DNA from: Karalla daura
Lineage: Eukaryota; Chordata; Actinopteri; Chaetodontiformes; Leiognathidae
Assembly: GCA_029224185.1 (NCBI GenBank)
Contig: CM055201.1
Location: 9,087,086 to 9,151,085, forward strand
Direction of reading: 5' to 3'
Length of the DNA: 64,000 nucleotides
Positions 23,547 through 37,032 of the stretch are shown piece by piece. The stretch's first letter is position 1. Each line of letters opens with the position of its first letter. The translations under genes and the position numbers were made by a program. The notes beneath the pieces are model-generated. The model saw only the letters and a program-made list of their open reading frames with translations. It had not been told where the DNA came from and did not search any database.

Positions 23547-24957
23547 CCCGGTGAACGCCGTCGGTCCGTCTGTCAGTTATTGTGACTATTCTGTCCTTAC
23601 ATCGCCTCTCGCCTCACCCACCCGCCCCCCCTCCACACGCACTCTCTCCCTCTCTCCTTTTCTCTCTCCTTCCCGCCCTGCATACCACATACCCACTGTC
23701 TCTCTGCCAATTAATGCACACAGGGCTGCATTGCAGTGAGGTTGGCGCGTGCCACGGCAGCAAGCACAGTACAGAGTCTACAGACATGCATGTACGTGCC
23801 AGCCGGGCAGAAGAGCGGGGAGGGGAGGGGGGAAGGGTGGGGGGGGGTAGGAGGGGGGTGAGGGAAAAGAAGAAGAGGGAGGGGGAAGAGAGGGAGAGAG
23901 AGATAGAGCAAAGGAGGGTGAATGGAGAATATGTCGAGTCAGGCAGACAGGACGGCGGTGTGCCACACTGCACATATATTCGCAGCCGCATGTAAATGTA
24001 TGCAGGAATATGAAACACACGCAGAATGAGGACACACACGCTCTATAAAGCACACACACACACACACACACACACCCACACACAAGCATTCACATGGTAA
24101 TTACAGCCCAGTCCTGCCTGCATTACATACAGACTTTGTACATACACTGTAAAAAAAATATAAAGCCATGAACTCCCTCAACTTGTTTGCCTGGCAAGTG
24201 ATTATGTGTGTGTGTGTGTGTGTGTCTGTGTGTGTGTGTCTGTGTGTTTCTCTCTCTCTGCTGCTTCTGTCCTCATTTCCTTTTGTGTGTGTGTTTGCAT
24301 TTCCATGTCAAAGTTTCTCACATACCAAGTAATGTTTTTATAATCATCATTATATACCCGCCCGTGACTTTTGGCACTGTATATCTGGCATGTGGGTGTG
24401 CGTGTGTGTCTGTGTGTGTGTGTGTGTGCATGTGTTGTCATAGCCCGTGAGTTGATATATGAGATTTGAGTGCTGTTCTGATTGCTGTTGTCTGCTTTGT
24501 TGGAATGTGTTACATCCATTTTAATCAAGGATTCATACCTACGCACAGTGTTATTAACTGTAGCAGCAGGTCCAGGCATATTTGAATAATATGAAGAAAT
24601 GAGACGATTGGCCAGATGGCGCACATACACACACACACACACAGGCACACACACACACAGGCACACACGTGAACACACGTACACACAGAGATTTAATTAT
24701 GAGTTATACTGTAGCCACCCACCGAATGACAGTAGAGCAACATTCAAACATAAAACCATAAAAGTGGCAGAATTATGATCCACGTTCGCCTCCATGTACT
24801 TTACGTAAAAGTTCAACGTCGAAGTTAAATTGAAGTTTTTTTTTTCAAGATGCAGATAAAAAAAGGCTGACCCAAAGATATACGGAGGACACAAACAGGG
24901 ATAAGCAATAAAAGCGATTGATATCTCAGCTGAGGCACAGCGATGCACAGGCACATG

Positions 24958-24958
<1 letters not shown>

Positions 24959-25000
<42 letters not shown>

Positions 25001-25021
25001 ACACACACACACAGACAGACA
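24959..25021 (+). repeat. (AC)n microsatellite
   Basis: AC units with rare AT and AG interruptions over about 60 bases. Confidence 0.95.
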
Positions 25022-25296
25022 CAAAAGGCAAAGTGAAAAGAATTTTTTGAGAGGAGCCGAGGAGGACCAGCTCCTTCCCCTCGTGCTGACGTTGCCTCTA
25101 TACAATCTCAATATGAACAGTCCCCACGTTATAAATATTCAGATCCTGCAGTTGTTCTCATGTCTAAAGTGTACCAGACAACAGATTCTATCCACGTTGA
25201 GACGGCAACGCTCCCTGGCAACAGTTCTACCAATCGGGACCAAGCGGGTGTCTGCCTGAGTCTGTCTGAGTATCATTATGGGATGTCGAGAGAGAA

Positions 25297-25297
25297 G

Positions 25298-25332
<35 letters not shown>
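25297..25332 (+). repeat. (GA)n microsatellite
   Basis: An uninterrupted run of GA units ending in GAGGGAGG. Confidence 0.95.
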
Positions 25333-25337
<5 letters not shown>

Positions 25338-26214
25338 CTGCTTATCACTGCTTATAATGCAACATCATTCTCTGAGCATAGACCCCGCTGGGTGAAGTTG
25401 TCTGCACATAGTCAGGATCAAAATCATCTTTTTTTAAAAAAAAAGGGAAAAAAAAAATCTCTCTATGATTCATACAGTTATGTAACAAACAGACAACTAT
25501 GAAATGATTTGTTGTGGGCTGAATATTGTCTGGTATCTTTCCACTTGTATTCACTCAATATGCACCAATAATGTAACTCATGGTCTGACTAGGAGGAAAA
25601 GAAAAGGGAAGAGTTTCAGGTTTAACCAGTGTCACAATGCTGCCTGTCGGAAAAGAAATAATGAAAAAGACAGACTGATTATAAATAAATGCCGAAAAAT
25701 CAGAGCACAATGGATTGATGCTGACCTCAGACCTGAAACTGAACTTAGGTAACAGTTAGGTAACATTATATGTAACAACATGCATTTGTGTTAATGCAAC
25801 AGTGCCTGTTCATTAATTTCTCGCATTGGCTCACTTCTGATTTGTTTGTCCTGATGAATACAGAACAACCATTCAAGAGTTGTCTGGACTTTTGGACCAG
25901 ACCGTAAGCCGCTTGATTCGCTGAACGCCTGGTTGTATGTTCCATTACCATAACAATGAGTGTGAACTCCACCGTGAGCTTGTGACTTAAAGCAGCTACG
26001 ATCGTTAATTTGATAATAACTGCAGATCAGACGATGTGGCCCCTCCTGCGTGCAGTGCAAAGGGTCGCAGGGCTTTGCTGCTCCCTCTAGTATGCCACTT
26101 TGTTTTTCTAGGCCCCAACTTTCTTGTCTGGGTTTGATTCCACAAATGTCAGTGCATTGCTATGGACACATCTGCCAGCTATAGGAAAAAAAAATGTCTA
26201 TATACGTTGTAAAA

Positions 26215-26405
26215 TGTTGGATAAATATTCCTTAATCCACTGGGAGGGCTAGGACCCAGGGGCAATTTTAGAGTCTCTAATCTGTCTAAACATGCATGTT
26301 TTTGCACCGTGGGAGGAAACCTAGAGTAAACCCAGGCGCTCATGGAGAGAGAACATGCAAACTCCACAAAGAATAGTTTCCATCCAGCCCTGCAATAAGG
26401 CAACA
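26215..26405 (-). repeat. SINE-like repeat, copy 5
   Basis: Reverse orientation: GGGGCAATTTTAGAGTCTCT, AAACATGCATGTTTTTGCAC, GTGGGAGGAAACC, AGTAAACCCAGGCGC and GAACATGCAAACTCCAC are the complements of the motifs in copy 4. The tRNA-like head is mostly lost. Confidence 0.85.
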
Positions 26406-29109
26406 GCATCTCAAAATCCATGTATCTTCCAGTGGAGATGGTGGAGACCCAAAACAGAGGTAAAGGAGCGAGAATGTCAGACCTAGATTTACCAAGTGGC
26501 CATCAATCAAATCAGCTGAACTACTCTTGTCTAATCTTGTAGTTTTCTATATCTCGTCTGTTCCAAAAAGACAAAAAAAAACCAAACAAGGTCGCAGACT
26601 CATGGCATATGAACCTAACAATGTCAGTTCTATAAAATAGGTCAGGATACATGATGTGGGCTGTGCTCAAATTGATTTAAACAAACACTGTGTTATTTCC
26701 CAATCCCTCCAACTTCTTGTCTTGAAAAAGCGACAGCCCTGCTGGCCTCTGTGGCTATTTTCAATTTGATTATCTATAATTCAAAGCATTAAATTAGTAG
26801 TTTGAGGCTGGTGAAAGATTAATCATTATGGTAACTTGATAAATTTAGTTTATTGCCCAGTCTGGACGCCTACCACAAATGTCATTTGTCTGCTGCAACT
26901 GTAAATAAGAATTTCTCTTAACCGTTCGGTTTCAGAGTCGAAGGGCGCAATTTCCATTTGCACAGGATGAGAATTAAAACGCTTACATCCACTTACTACC
27001 GGCTCCATAAATAGGAACATGAACACACACGCATGCATACACATGTGACTACGCAGCAGTTTTGCGTAGGTAGCCAGCACTGCAGCGCGCTGACTACCTG
27101 CACAGAAAACTCTGACATTTAGCAGCGGCTGGGGACTTTATCTCACACAAAGTTGTGACAAAGAAGTCCTCCAACAGTGGGCTACCAGTCAGTTAAGCCT
27201 GTCACGGCGGTGATGTGCATAAGGAAGAAAGAAAAAAAAAAACACAACAGACAGTGGGAAAGACAGAGGAGGGGAGTTTGTGTATGTGTGTGTGTGTGAG
27301 TGACTCTCCTGAGGCAAAGGCATCGCTAATGAACTCCAAGTGGCTGTGGGAGGTAAACAAACAAACACTAGCAGCAGCTACTACATCACACCAAACTCCG
27401 GTGACTGGGACAGTGGGATGGCCACATGTACGCCCGTACACGCAGACATCACATCAGGCCACGTACCCTTGAACATACACAATGACTTTTGGGTGTTCAG
27501 TCAGAGAGCTGAAGAGCTGGGTGGGGGGAGGAGGGGGGGGCAGGGGAGGGGAGGGAGATTAAAATGAGAGAGGCGGAGAGCGACATCGGAAAACAGGAGA
27601 CAGACGAACAAAAGGAGAGAGGACAGAGAGAGGGAGTGTGTGTGAAAGATGCAAAAAGAAAACACGAGAGCACTTGACAAGGCACAGTCATCCAGTGAGG
27701 GGAGTTGGAGAAGAAATTGGGTAGTGATAGAAAAAGGTAAAAAGGCTAAAATAAGTGTCCTGAAGATGGGAGGAGATTGTGGGTGCCAAAGCAATGGCAA
27801 GTCAAGAGATACAGGTATAGAAAATGCGACAAAAGGGGAAAAAAACTAGGAGATTAGACTGACCCGATTGGCTGTACCAATTCTAAACTTGATCCGAACG
27901 GGCAGTGACTTGTCTTGGTGTGTGGTATAACGTGAATTCATTGGGAGTCTGCTTTTCATAGCAAGGCAACATACGACGCCAAGTGATATCAACAAACTGA
28001 CACTTTGTTCTAATCGAAAGAGATTCCACCTCCACATTACTGACTCCAAAATGTCAGCTCCACCAAAGACGCTTCCCAGACTGCTTTCTACGGAGAAGGC
28101 AAATCCTCCTACTGTATATGGCAGAGGAAAAGGGCAGAGACTACAGAAAAGCATGAAAATGAAAGGAGAACGCGTCAAAGGGCAAAGATGGCCGGGTTTT
28201 TTTTTTTTCAGTAATACTGCGCTCATATTGCAGAACAACAGAGGCCCAAAGGTCGTTCCAGTTTATAGCAACACATATGTGTGACGTTGTCTCAGGCCCA
28301 GGACTCACGCAAGACTGAGATATTTTGACCAAACACTGACACAAGACTGAAAATTCCCCCGATTTCCATCTTAAAAAGGGAAACTACGTCAGCTGCACAG
28401 GAAGAAAAAGGAGAGAAGAGAGAGAAGAGAGAATCCACCAACACAAGAAATGATTCAGGATGCGTGAGAAGAACAAATGTGTGTGTGTGTATATTAAGCA
28501 GCAGCTTTCGCGTGTGCACACAAAGATACAGTATAGTGCACCGTGACTGCCATGTGATGTCTTTTTTTGGGGGCAGTTTCGTACTAATAAATCCTCTACA
28601 TTGGCATCAGCTCACAGCTGCCATGTGACTGGGTGGGTGTCCAAACCACAACACATGAACTGTACATTTTCCATGAGCCCGAGGGCCAAGATTTCATGCC
28701 GTCTCGAGCTGATCTCCTGCCAGAAAAGTATCAGTTTTGATGGGCTCGGGCAGATTCTTTTTCTCCCTCTCTCACCTCTATTTCTCAGGATACGCGGTGG
28801 GAAAGGGAGACGGTCCTGGAAGGGCAAACAGATATTTGCATCAGTTCCGGCAACTTATGATTGGGATTTAATTGCAATGCCGGGGACTGCACCAAAATTC
28901 TCGTCCGGATTCATAAGAAAGTGATCGGTGCGTGAACAGATTTCAGAACCGTCCATTTCTGTAAGAAGTGAAATAGAAATCATTTCTGGTGTTGTACTCG
29001 TGCCTCGTGACTCCGTTTCAACAAAGACATGGATACCCACTCCGGCGGAGCTTTTGTGGTGTCTCAAACGCGCGGCCTCATTTCCAAACCACCATTGTGC
29101 CACGGCAGG

Positions 29110-29300
29110 GAGTGTACCGGTTTAAAGAAGGAGCTAATTGGCTGTAGTTGATGCCTGCCTTTAGAGCGCCGTGATAATTTATTCTTGCAAGTACAATTAC
29201 AAAGCAGGTGTGTCACTGCTTTGCTAGCGCTCCTGGCCACAAGACATCTGACACTCCGGCGCTGCTAAACACGGCGGATTTATGCAGTTGCTTGCACTTT
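29110..29300. promoter_or_regulatory. Candidate conserved non-coding element
   Basis: A repeat-free, non-coding island with high complexity and homeodomain-like words (ATAATTTATT, ACAATTACAAAG) inside the putative nacc2 5' intron. This is a judgement from composition only; no alignment was possible. Confidence 0.2.
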
Positions 29301-31708
29301 GTTCCAGGGACCTAAAATCTCAGTGATATCCTCCTTAACATGACCTTCATCTGGGGACAAGAGAGGCCATGAGATAGCCTGCTGAGTGTCACTGACTGTC
29401 ACACAAGGCCCACAATTAGGTTAGATTTCACAGGCCCTCTGTACATTTGCAGAGAGTATGCGTATGAGTCGTGACACTCTGTATGCATTTGTTCCACACA
29501 AGATTAGATTTTCATGGTGCATGGGACAGTAAAACATGGAGGAAATAGGATGAATCGGCATGAAATGAAAGCATATCGGTGGTAATCCCACACACGCATA
29601 TAGTACAGAGGAGACTGCGAGTGAATGAAGCTGGTGAGAACACGGTGAGAAAATGTGCAGATTTCGCTTATTGTGATGATGTTTACTGTGATTTTGTTGT
29701 GATTATCAGTAACTCAAAATGGGCCATTGTTGCCGTTTTCCCATGTGAATTACAAAAAGTCAACATAACGTGACATAAAATGCTCTTAATTTCGCGACAA
29801 CTCAAACATTTCAGTTCGTACGTTGTTTACGTCACTTTCCTCTTCCTTACCGAATTAATTGGAACATTGCGATGCTTCTTGGCAAGTTTCCTTTGTGGTG
29901 GGTCGGCCTTTATGTCAGCTTGGTGAGCTTTATGAAGGATTTTAGTCATCAAGGTCAATTGTTATCTCAAAGTTGAAGCCAGTTGGCTTTGTTGTTTCAG
30001 ACTCATCCCAGGAGCGTCATCGGTTCCACTGACTGGTGGGCGGTTCCCGTGTACTCAGACCGAAAACAGCTAAAATTCGGCAGGGGGAATTTTAAGGCCA
30101 ACAAACAAAATTTATTATTTAGCAGTTTTACAGCTTCACCAGTCTGACATGCTTTTGAGCTCTCAAACATCATTCATCTGAAAAAATAGCGGGGGTGTTC
30201 CCTGTGAAACAATCACAAGATTTCACTTGCTGTAAAGTGGAATATTGGAAATTATTGCAAAATGTTGTTGGGTGTTGGCGAAAAGTTCAAATCTCTAATG
30301 GAGCCATCCTATGCACGTTAGACTAGAGCTATACTGCACAGATGAAACCTTAACCATAGTGTCTACACCACCCATCTGATCACCATCGCCATCACACGTA
30401 CAAACTACACTTCATTGGATTAAAGGATGCAAGGGACAAATTCAGAACTATCCCAGTGTAGTTATTGTTAATGAACTCGACTGGACGGGGTGGACCAACG
30501 AGCTGTCTCATAACCATGAACCAAGCGTGAACTATGCCAGAGTCAGTTGTCATAAACCTTTATCGATAAACTGACTTATAATGAACATCTGGCAATGGAC
30601 CGACGCCCCTGACCATAAACATGATTATTATGCAAGACGATTTTGGTCTAAGAGTGCAAGGATTTTTCGTCGGCATCAAGTATAAAAACCACCACTGATG
30701 ATGTGTCAGGCGTTGGCTCATGATCAGGCTTGACATGGTCTGGCCAGGCCCCGATCATCTGGCAAGATTAATACTTCTGATTTGTGTGCGTGTGTGTCTG
30801 TGCTGCTCGAGTTTTCACAACTACCCGGCGTTCCACACCACATTACTGAAAGCTTGTACACAAAAATTATATTCCTGTAGCTGCTAAAAAATAAAACATT
30901 AAAAAAAAACCTCTCCTGGGAATAACAACAGTGCAGACTGCTAAACACTGTTTCATTACCTTCTGTCATAGCCCTTATTTAACACGATCGTCTCAAGACA
31001 TCAAATATAAACGCGTCTAAATGGGTCCCACTCCATATTCCCTTTATGCAACTGCCGTTGCATTGCGTTTTACCTGTTTTGCACGAAAAGGTCTGTAGAT
31101 ATTCACGTGTCGGAGGAATGTGATGCCAGTGGCGTTTCATTCAAGCACAATTAAAAGTGGTGGATAACACCTGCGGCAGCGCTGTCAATCAAACGGGGGC
31201 ATGCACAGTGAGAGGAATTTAAAAAACACATAAAATGAGGTTGTGCTCTGATAGGATTGTCACACCTTTAAGTGTGAAAGCAGCGTTTAATTCCTCCCCA
31301 ACAAAAACCACTGCTTTTCTTCCTCCCAAGAAGCGTCTCTGGATTCAAGTGGGGGTGGGTTGGATGTGGGGGGGGGGCTTTTTTGTCGCACGACGAAGCC
31401 TTTCCAGTGCAGTATAGCAGCGTATAAGAACGCGTGACGGCAGGAGAGTGACACTGAAAGCAGAGAGAGAGAGAGAGGGCGAAGATACGGGGAGAATAAA
31501 CATGCCATTTTAATCGCGGCGCGCTGTTGTTTCTGAGCTTTGAATGTTCGGCAATGACACATGCGTGACATCAGAGCAGCCCAACATGACCGCCAGAGGA
31601 GCCCGGTGCAATGCAAAAATGAGGACACATCTTTCAGCATCAGTGCCCCACTGTCTACAGACAGGCATACACAAACACACACCCACACACCCACACAAAG
31701 ACATACAG

Positions 31709-31783
31709 AGTGTGTGAGAGAGAGAGAGAGGGAGAGAGAGAGGGAGGGAGAGAGAGAGGGAGAGAGAGAGAGAGAGAGGGAGA
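31709..31783 (+). repeat. (GA)n tract with G interruptions
   Basis: GAGA runs broken by GGGA units over 75 bases, next to a short CACA tract. Confidence 0.92.
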
Positions 31784-32741
31784 GCAGTGCCCACATCGAC
31801 TGTACATTTTTCAATTAGAGCAGACAGAATGCTTTAATTCATTCTCTTGCGTGGAAAAAAAAAAGAACAGTAGGGGAACGAAATGCTGTTTGATATCACG
31901 ATCAGGGAAGGTGAATCAAAAGAGTGTCTCATGACATGCAGCACAGATTTCCCATGATAAAAATCATAATGTTGTCCACTGTTATAATGTGACATAAAAG
32001 ACGGTTTGTTTCGAGCGCACAGCAGTATATACGCGTTTATTTTGAGGACATTAACTCCCCCCCCCCCCCGCCCGCCCTCCCTCCCGTCCCTGCCTCCTAA
32101 ACCAGCACACACACGCACTGACTGAGAGCTAAGAATCTTTCAGTCAGCAGCAGACTGAGCAAGCATACATGTACTCAAATAACATGTCACCTTGATTAAC
32201 CTCATGGCACTGGTAAACGGCTGGAAGAGAGCGAGAGAGAGAGAGAGAGGGAGAGGGAGAGAGCGAGAGAGCTCCCCTCATGCAAAAAGAGCTTGTTTAT
32301 CTTTGTCTCAAGTGAGAGTTGAGTAAATAACATGGAAATAGGCTGCAAACTCACACAGCAGCTAAAGCAAGTGGCAGTGCTACGAAATGAACGCGTGCAC
32401 ACAACCATAAGTCGGGGGAGTGTTTATGACATATCCATACTGTTTCCAGGAATGGATCAGTAATCTGCACTGGCTGTTGTGCTACACTGTACAAAGGTAG
32501 GTGTACATAGATGTAATCGTCCACTATGAGGAGATAACATTAAAAGAGACACGGATCTAGATCTCTATCTTTATGAAGTTCAAGTGTCGGTCATGTCGTG
32601 TTGATGTGACCTATGCCAGCAGCCATACGTTATCCTTCCCTGACCCTGTCGGGAAATTCATCCTCTTCCTTAATCCTATGCACTCAGAGCGGGGTATTTC
32701 CAGGGGCACTGACAGGAGAATTAACCCTACATAAATGGCTT

Positions 32742-32895
32742 TATGGCGGGAGGTAACCGGAGCCGCCACAGGCAAACACCGAGAGAACGTGCAAATACCA
32801 CAACTCGAATTCTATCTGTGGGTCAAGCCGGGGTGCGAACCCCCGGACCTTCACGCTGCAAGGCTAACCACGTAGCCTCCCACGCCGCCCCACTC
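32742..32895 (-). repeat. SINE-like repeat, copy 6 (head part)
   Basis: Reverse orientation with a preserved tRNA-like head: GGGGTGCGAACCCCCGG is the complement of a B-box-like GGTTCGCACCCC, followed by CTGCAAGGCTAACCACGTAG, complement of the A-box region. The body motif GAACGTGCAAATACCAC lies beside it. Confidence 0.8.
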
Positions 32896-33479
32896 TGTGC
32901 CACATGTGTTCAAGTCCTGCTGCACATGGACTGACAGTGTGGCTTCACAAAGGGGCTTCAGGTCAATGAAAACATGTTTTTAAGGTTTCAGAATTATGAA
33001 GAGGCACTTGAAGTGGGAAGGTCTCCACCACCAACCAGCAAATCACAAGCTAATGAAAATTAAAGTACATTCACATACAAAATGAAACAAGGTGAAAGAC
33101 AACAGGTGATATTTTACGAAGGGCTGTGTTCGAGAACAAACCAGACAAAACGGGTTTTTGACCTCTAACCATCGTTTTTCATCGTTTGCTAAATGTAGCA
33201 ACGTAGCTACATAAACAGACTTTGTCTGGGCTTTGTAAAGGTAATTGCTGCCACCAGAACAATCACAAAACAATTTACTTTACTTGTATTGAGAAATATT
33301 ACAAGCCAATAAATGTCAGGACATAACTCTTAGGGTCAGAGTGATTTCCATCTCGTGCAGGGAGCACAAAGCATCAGGTAGGTAATGCTGTGATTTAGCC
33401 ATAATTGCTAACGCATGTTAGCTGTGGAAATGGGAAGGGTGGCGCTGGTGGTGGGGCATAGGGGGGGCGGAGTTGCGTA

Positions 33480-33775
33480 GTGAAAACTACCCGCCTCAGA
33501 TTCCTGTCTTTTTCCACTGGCCCCTACCAGCATTCTGCCAGGCTGTGAGGACATGAGGAGCACATACAGGACAGGTCATGGCCACAGAGAAGGGGGTCAG
33601 CCTGCTGGCTTTCCTCACTTATTACCTTACGCACTAATTAGCCCGCTTTGTTTACTGGCAGGAGCCTTGAGAGTGGCTCGAAGTTTGCAGCAATTTAATT
33701 ATGTACATCACACAGCAAAAAGAGCATGGAAAATTGAGGTGGGCTGCAAGGATAAATGCCATCCACAGTGCTCTC
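33480..33775. promoter_or_regulatory. Candidate conserved non-coding element in the nacc2 5' region
   Basis: Repeat-free and non-coding. It contains CACTAATTAGCCCG (a TAATTA homeodomain core), TTGTTTACTGG (forkhead-like) and GCAATTTAATTATGTA. The clustering of such words without an exon resembles vertebrate developmental enhancers. Conservation is assumed, not shown. Confidence 0.28.
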
Positions 33776-36700
33776 TCCCTCTCGCTCTGTCTGTCTGACT
33801 ACTTCTGAGTGTCTGTGTGTGTGTGTGTGGATGCATGATTCTGTGTGGTTTATTTATGTGCTAGTGAATGTGTGTGTGTGTGTTTGTGCATGTCTCTGTG
33901 CGTCATCCCCCGAATTATAGGTTTGACTTTCACAGTAAATCTAATGTCCCCTCGCTGAAATGCTAAAGATCTGAGAAAATTGTTGCAAACCTATTCGGGC
34001 TACTCTCCTCCACCAGAGTGAACCTAGCAGTGGTTAAAAGTTGTTCCGAGCCCACGCTCTTTAAAATATATTTAAGTGATCTGCGGTGACAATATAGCCG
34101 CGTACCACAACCTACTGTGAATTAAATACACAGAAAAAAAACGCAGGTTCTCAGAACTGCAAATCAAGTGGCAGGTTACACCACAAGTAACTTGAAAGCC
34201 TTTGAAGCTCCAAATGCGCATCGAATGAGCAAGTGAAAAGAGGTCCCTATAAGAAGACACAGGCGCTGTAACTTTTTTAATGCACCGCTGCCAAAAATGC
34301 CATCAAATGAAGCAAAATAGCTTTGACTATGAAGTATTATTGTGCAAAATCTAATTTTCCATCCAGTTTGAGAATGTGATCTCATGACTGTATCAGAAAC
34401 GCATCCCCCGTCATACTTCTCAGCACTCTGTAATTCTGTGCTACGGCTACGTGCTCCTATTCATGCTGAAAATACTTGGAACAATCAAATGTGCACAGGC
34501 TCCCTTTCTTTTCTTTTTTTTTTCTGCCCGAGCACAAATGCACAGACATACACAATCTCACACGCACACACACACACGCTCACACAAACACAGGCACGAC
34601 ATTCATGCCATGTGATCTTGCTAGGCATTATGCCAACGGCCAAACATGTCACTTACCAGAAATCTCTCTGAGACAGAGTGAGATAGAGTGAGATAGAGAG
34701 AGAGAGAGTGAGACAGAGGGAGAGAAATCTGCACATTTGCCAGTTTGTGAGAGCTCCTTGTCAAGTGTAAGTACAGTACATACACAGGCAACATGAAATT
34801 TAGCTGCTACAGTTATCTGCAATGTACTGCGGTGTGGGGGCTGCGATTCGGAGAAAACAAAGAGACACGTGATCTCTGAGATCTAATGTGGAATTGTTCT
34901 GAGGAACATGCCATGTTTACTGTTCATTGTCTAAATTCTTGGAAGGCTTCCTGAAAAGCACGCCGTGAGCCAACACAGCCCAAATGAGTTAGATTTCTAG
35001 ACTCCTAATGGCCGTTGCAGATCCTCTCCTCCTCTCATTTGCTCCCTCATTATTTTCTACTTTTCTGCATTTCACTGACGGGACCGTACCTGCGTAACTG
35101 GTGCAATAAATAAGCAGCAGAGCTGCGTGGATGTATACTACTTCATTGTGTCAGAAACCTGGATCTGTAGCCATGCTATGGTCTCCCTCTGGCCCGCAAA
35201 CCACTGGGTGTGTGTTTTCCTTGTGAGAGGCTGAGGACGGGGGGGAACTTACAACATCGAGACATGGACTCCAAGACAAAAGGGGAAAACTACAACATTG
35301 CATATTAAATGAGGAGTGGATTTGAGGAACTGCCCAACCCAGTTTGGCAATCACCTGTCACACACAAGAGTCATACCAGCTTAAATGGCATGAGCAATGC
35401 AGGCTTACGCAATATGTATCATAAAGACAAAATGAATACCGAACTACCTGAAATACCTGAAACCCTTTGTCTTGGAACTCAGTTAACCACTGACTCAGGT
35501 GGGAAATGTTAGGTAGTGGTTGGCTGCTGCATATCAACTGAAAGACAGACCAGGGTAGCACTGGTCATTTGGACATAATTTAGTTTATCTAAGTAAATTT
35601 ATCTTTCAGCGGTGCTGCCAAATTCACCCATGCAGAAGACAATCTGACATGATGTGACTCGAGATTTAATTTTGGCTTTAATAAGAAAATATGTGGACAA
35701 GGCGAGGTCACCAGGGCCTGCAGCTTTGTTTGCTATTCATCTACATTTCAAGAGGCATTTATAGCTTTAAACACACCCACGGTGCTGAATGGCTGCTGCT
35801 TTTGAGACCTTTTGTGTGTGTTATATATTTGCATACCTACGTACAGATCTCCTGTCATTCCCTTTCCACAGAACCCTCTAAGCCTTCCTGTACAGTCTCT
35901 GCAATAAATAATTTAGTCTGTCCTGTGAAAGGCTAGCGAAAAATACTTCAAGAGGAAAAAAAACGACATGACAAAACATTTGCTTGTTGGCCAAACAGAA
36001 CCAGCGCAGACCTGGAACCAGTTAAGTATGATTTGCAAGCACCACCTTGACACCAACACAGTCAATTAGAAGCCACTGCATGCTGCAGAGCAGACCGACC
36101 AACAGGCCCAGAAGAGAGTAGGTAAAATTAGAATTAGCTTCAAATCAAATCTACGGTTTACATCTCCGACAGCTGTGAAATTATAGGATTTCTTGATCTG
36201 TGGCGGATCTCTCTCAGGCTTATAATTCCAGAGAAAGACGTTTAGGTAGAGTTTGAATTTCAGCTGCAGCAAGCCAGAACACACCAGGGCTTAACTAGAG
36301 CAGGCTCTGAGCTACCAGCAAAGAGACTAATGTATGAGAATATGATGTATGACTGGTGCCCTGTATCGCATACCATCAGCAGTGACTCATTACTGTCTCA
36401 GGAAAGGAAAATCATACGTGCGTAAACACACTCCCAACTTGAGTATACACGCATATATACAGTACAAAGAAATGTGCACCCAGCCCAAGGGCACACACAG
36501 ACAAACACACACAGAAGCCAAATGAAGCGGGGACAAAAACAAGTCTCTGGTTTTAACTGTAGTTTAGATGAATAAATGTTTTTCTAATAAAGCAATGGAA
36601 CAAATCTGGAGGTGGGTCTTTCTTCATACACATAAGACGCACATTGTTATTCTCCTTTCTCTACCGTCTCTCCCTAACAAAAGCAGTCGCGACCGCCAGA

Positions 36701-36966
36701 TTACAGAAGATCTTTTCAGGTGTTGAGACAACACCGGCTCTCGTTGATTTTGCGAGTGCAACAAGAGCTGAGGCAAAAAACGCCTCAGTGAGGCAAGAGC
36801 CTCTCGGTCTTTATGTCAGTGCGCGCATCAGTTGCATTTCAAACTGTGCTGTCGTTCTCTCTCCTTGACACTCCCCACTTGCACATAGCCCCGGGCCCCC
36901 TTGTGGAATGCTGTATAGTGTGAGGCCTATGGAGGAAGGGCATCCCGGGACACAGGCAGAGAGAAC

Positions 36967-37032
36967 ACACACACACACACACACACACATACACATACAC
37001 ACACACTCACACGCAAGTGTGTGTGTGTGTGC
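36967..37032. repeat. (AC)n and (GT)n in inverted arrangement
   Basis: An AC array with small interruptions (36967-37012) is followed after GCAAG by a GT array (37017-37031). The two arms are complementary and could extrude a cruciform or fold as a hairpin in RNA. Confidence 0.85.

Noticed and set aside
32830..32875. A tRNA gene suggested by the GGTTCGCACCCC-like B box
   Set aside because: No full cloverleaf or acceptor stem can be drawn; it matches the tRNA-like head of the dispersed repeat.
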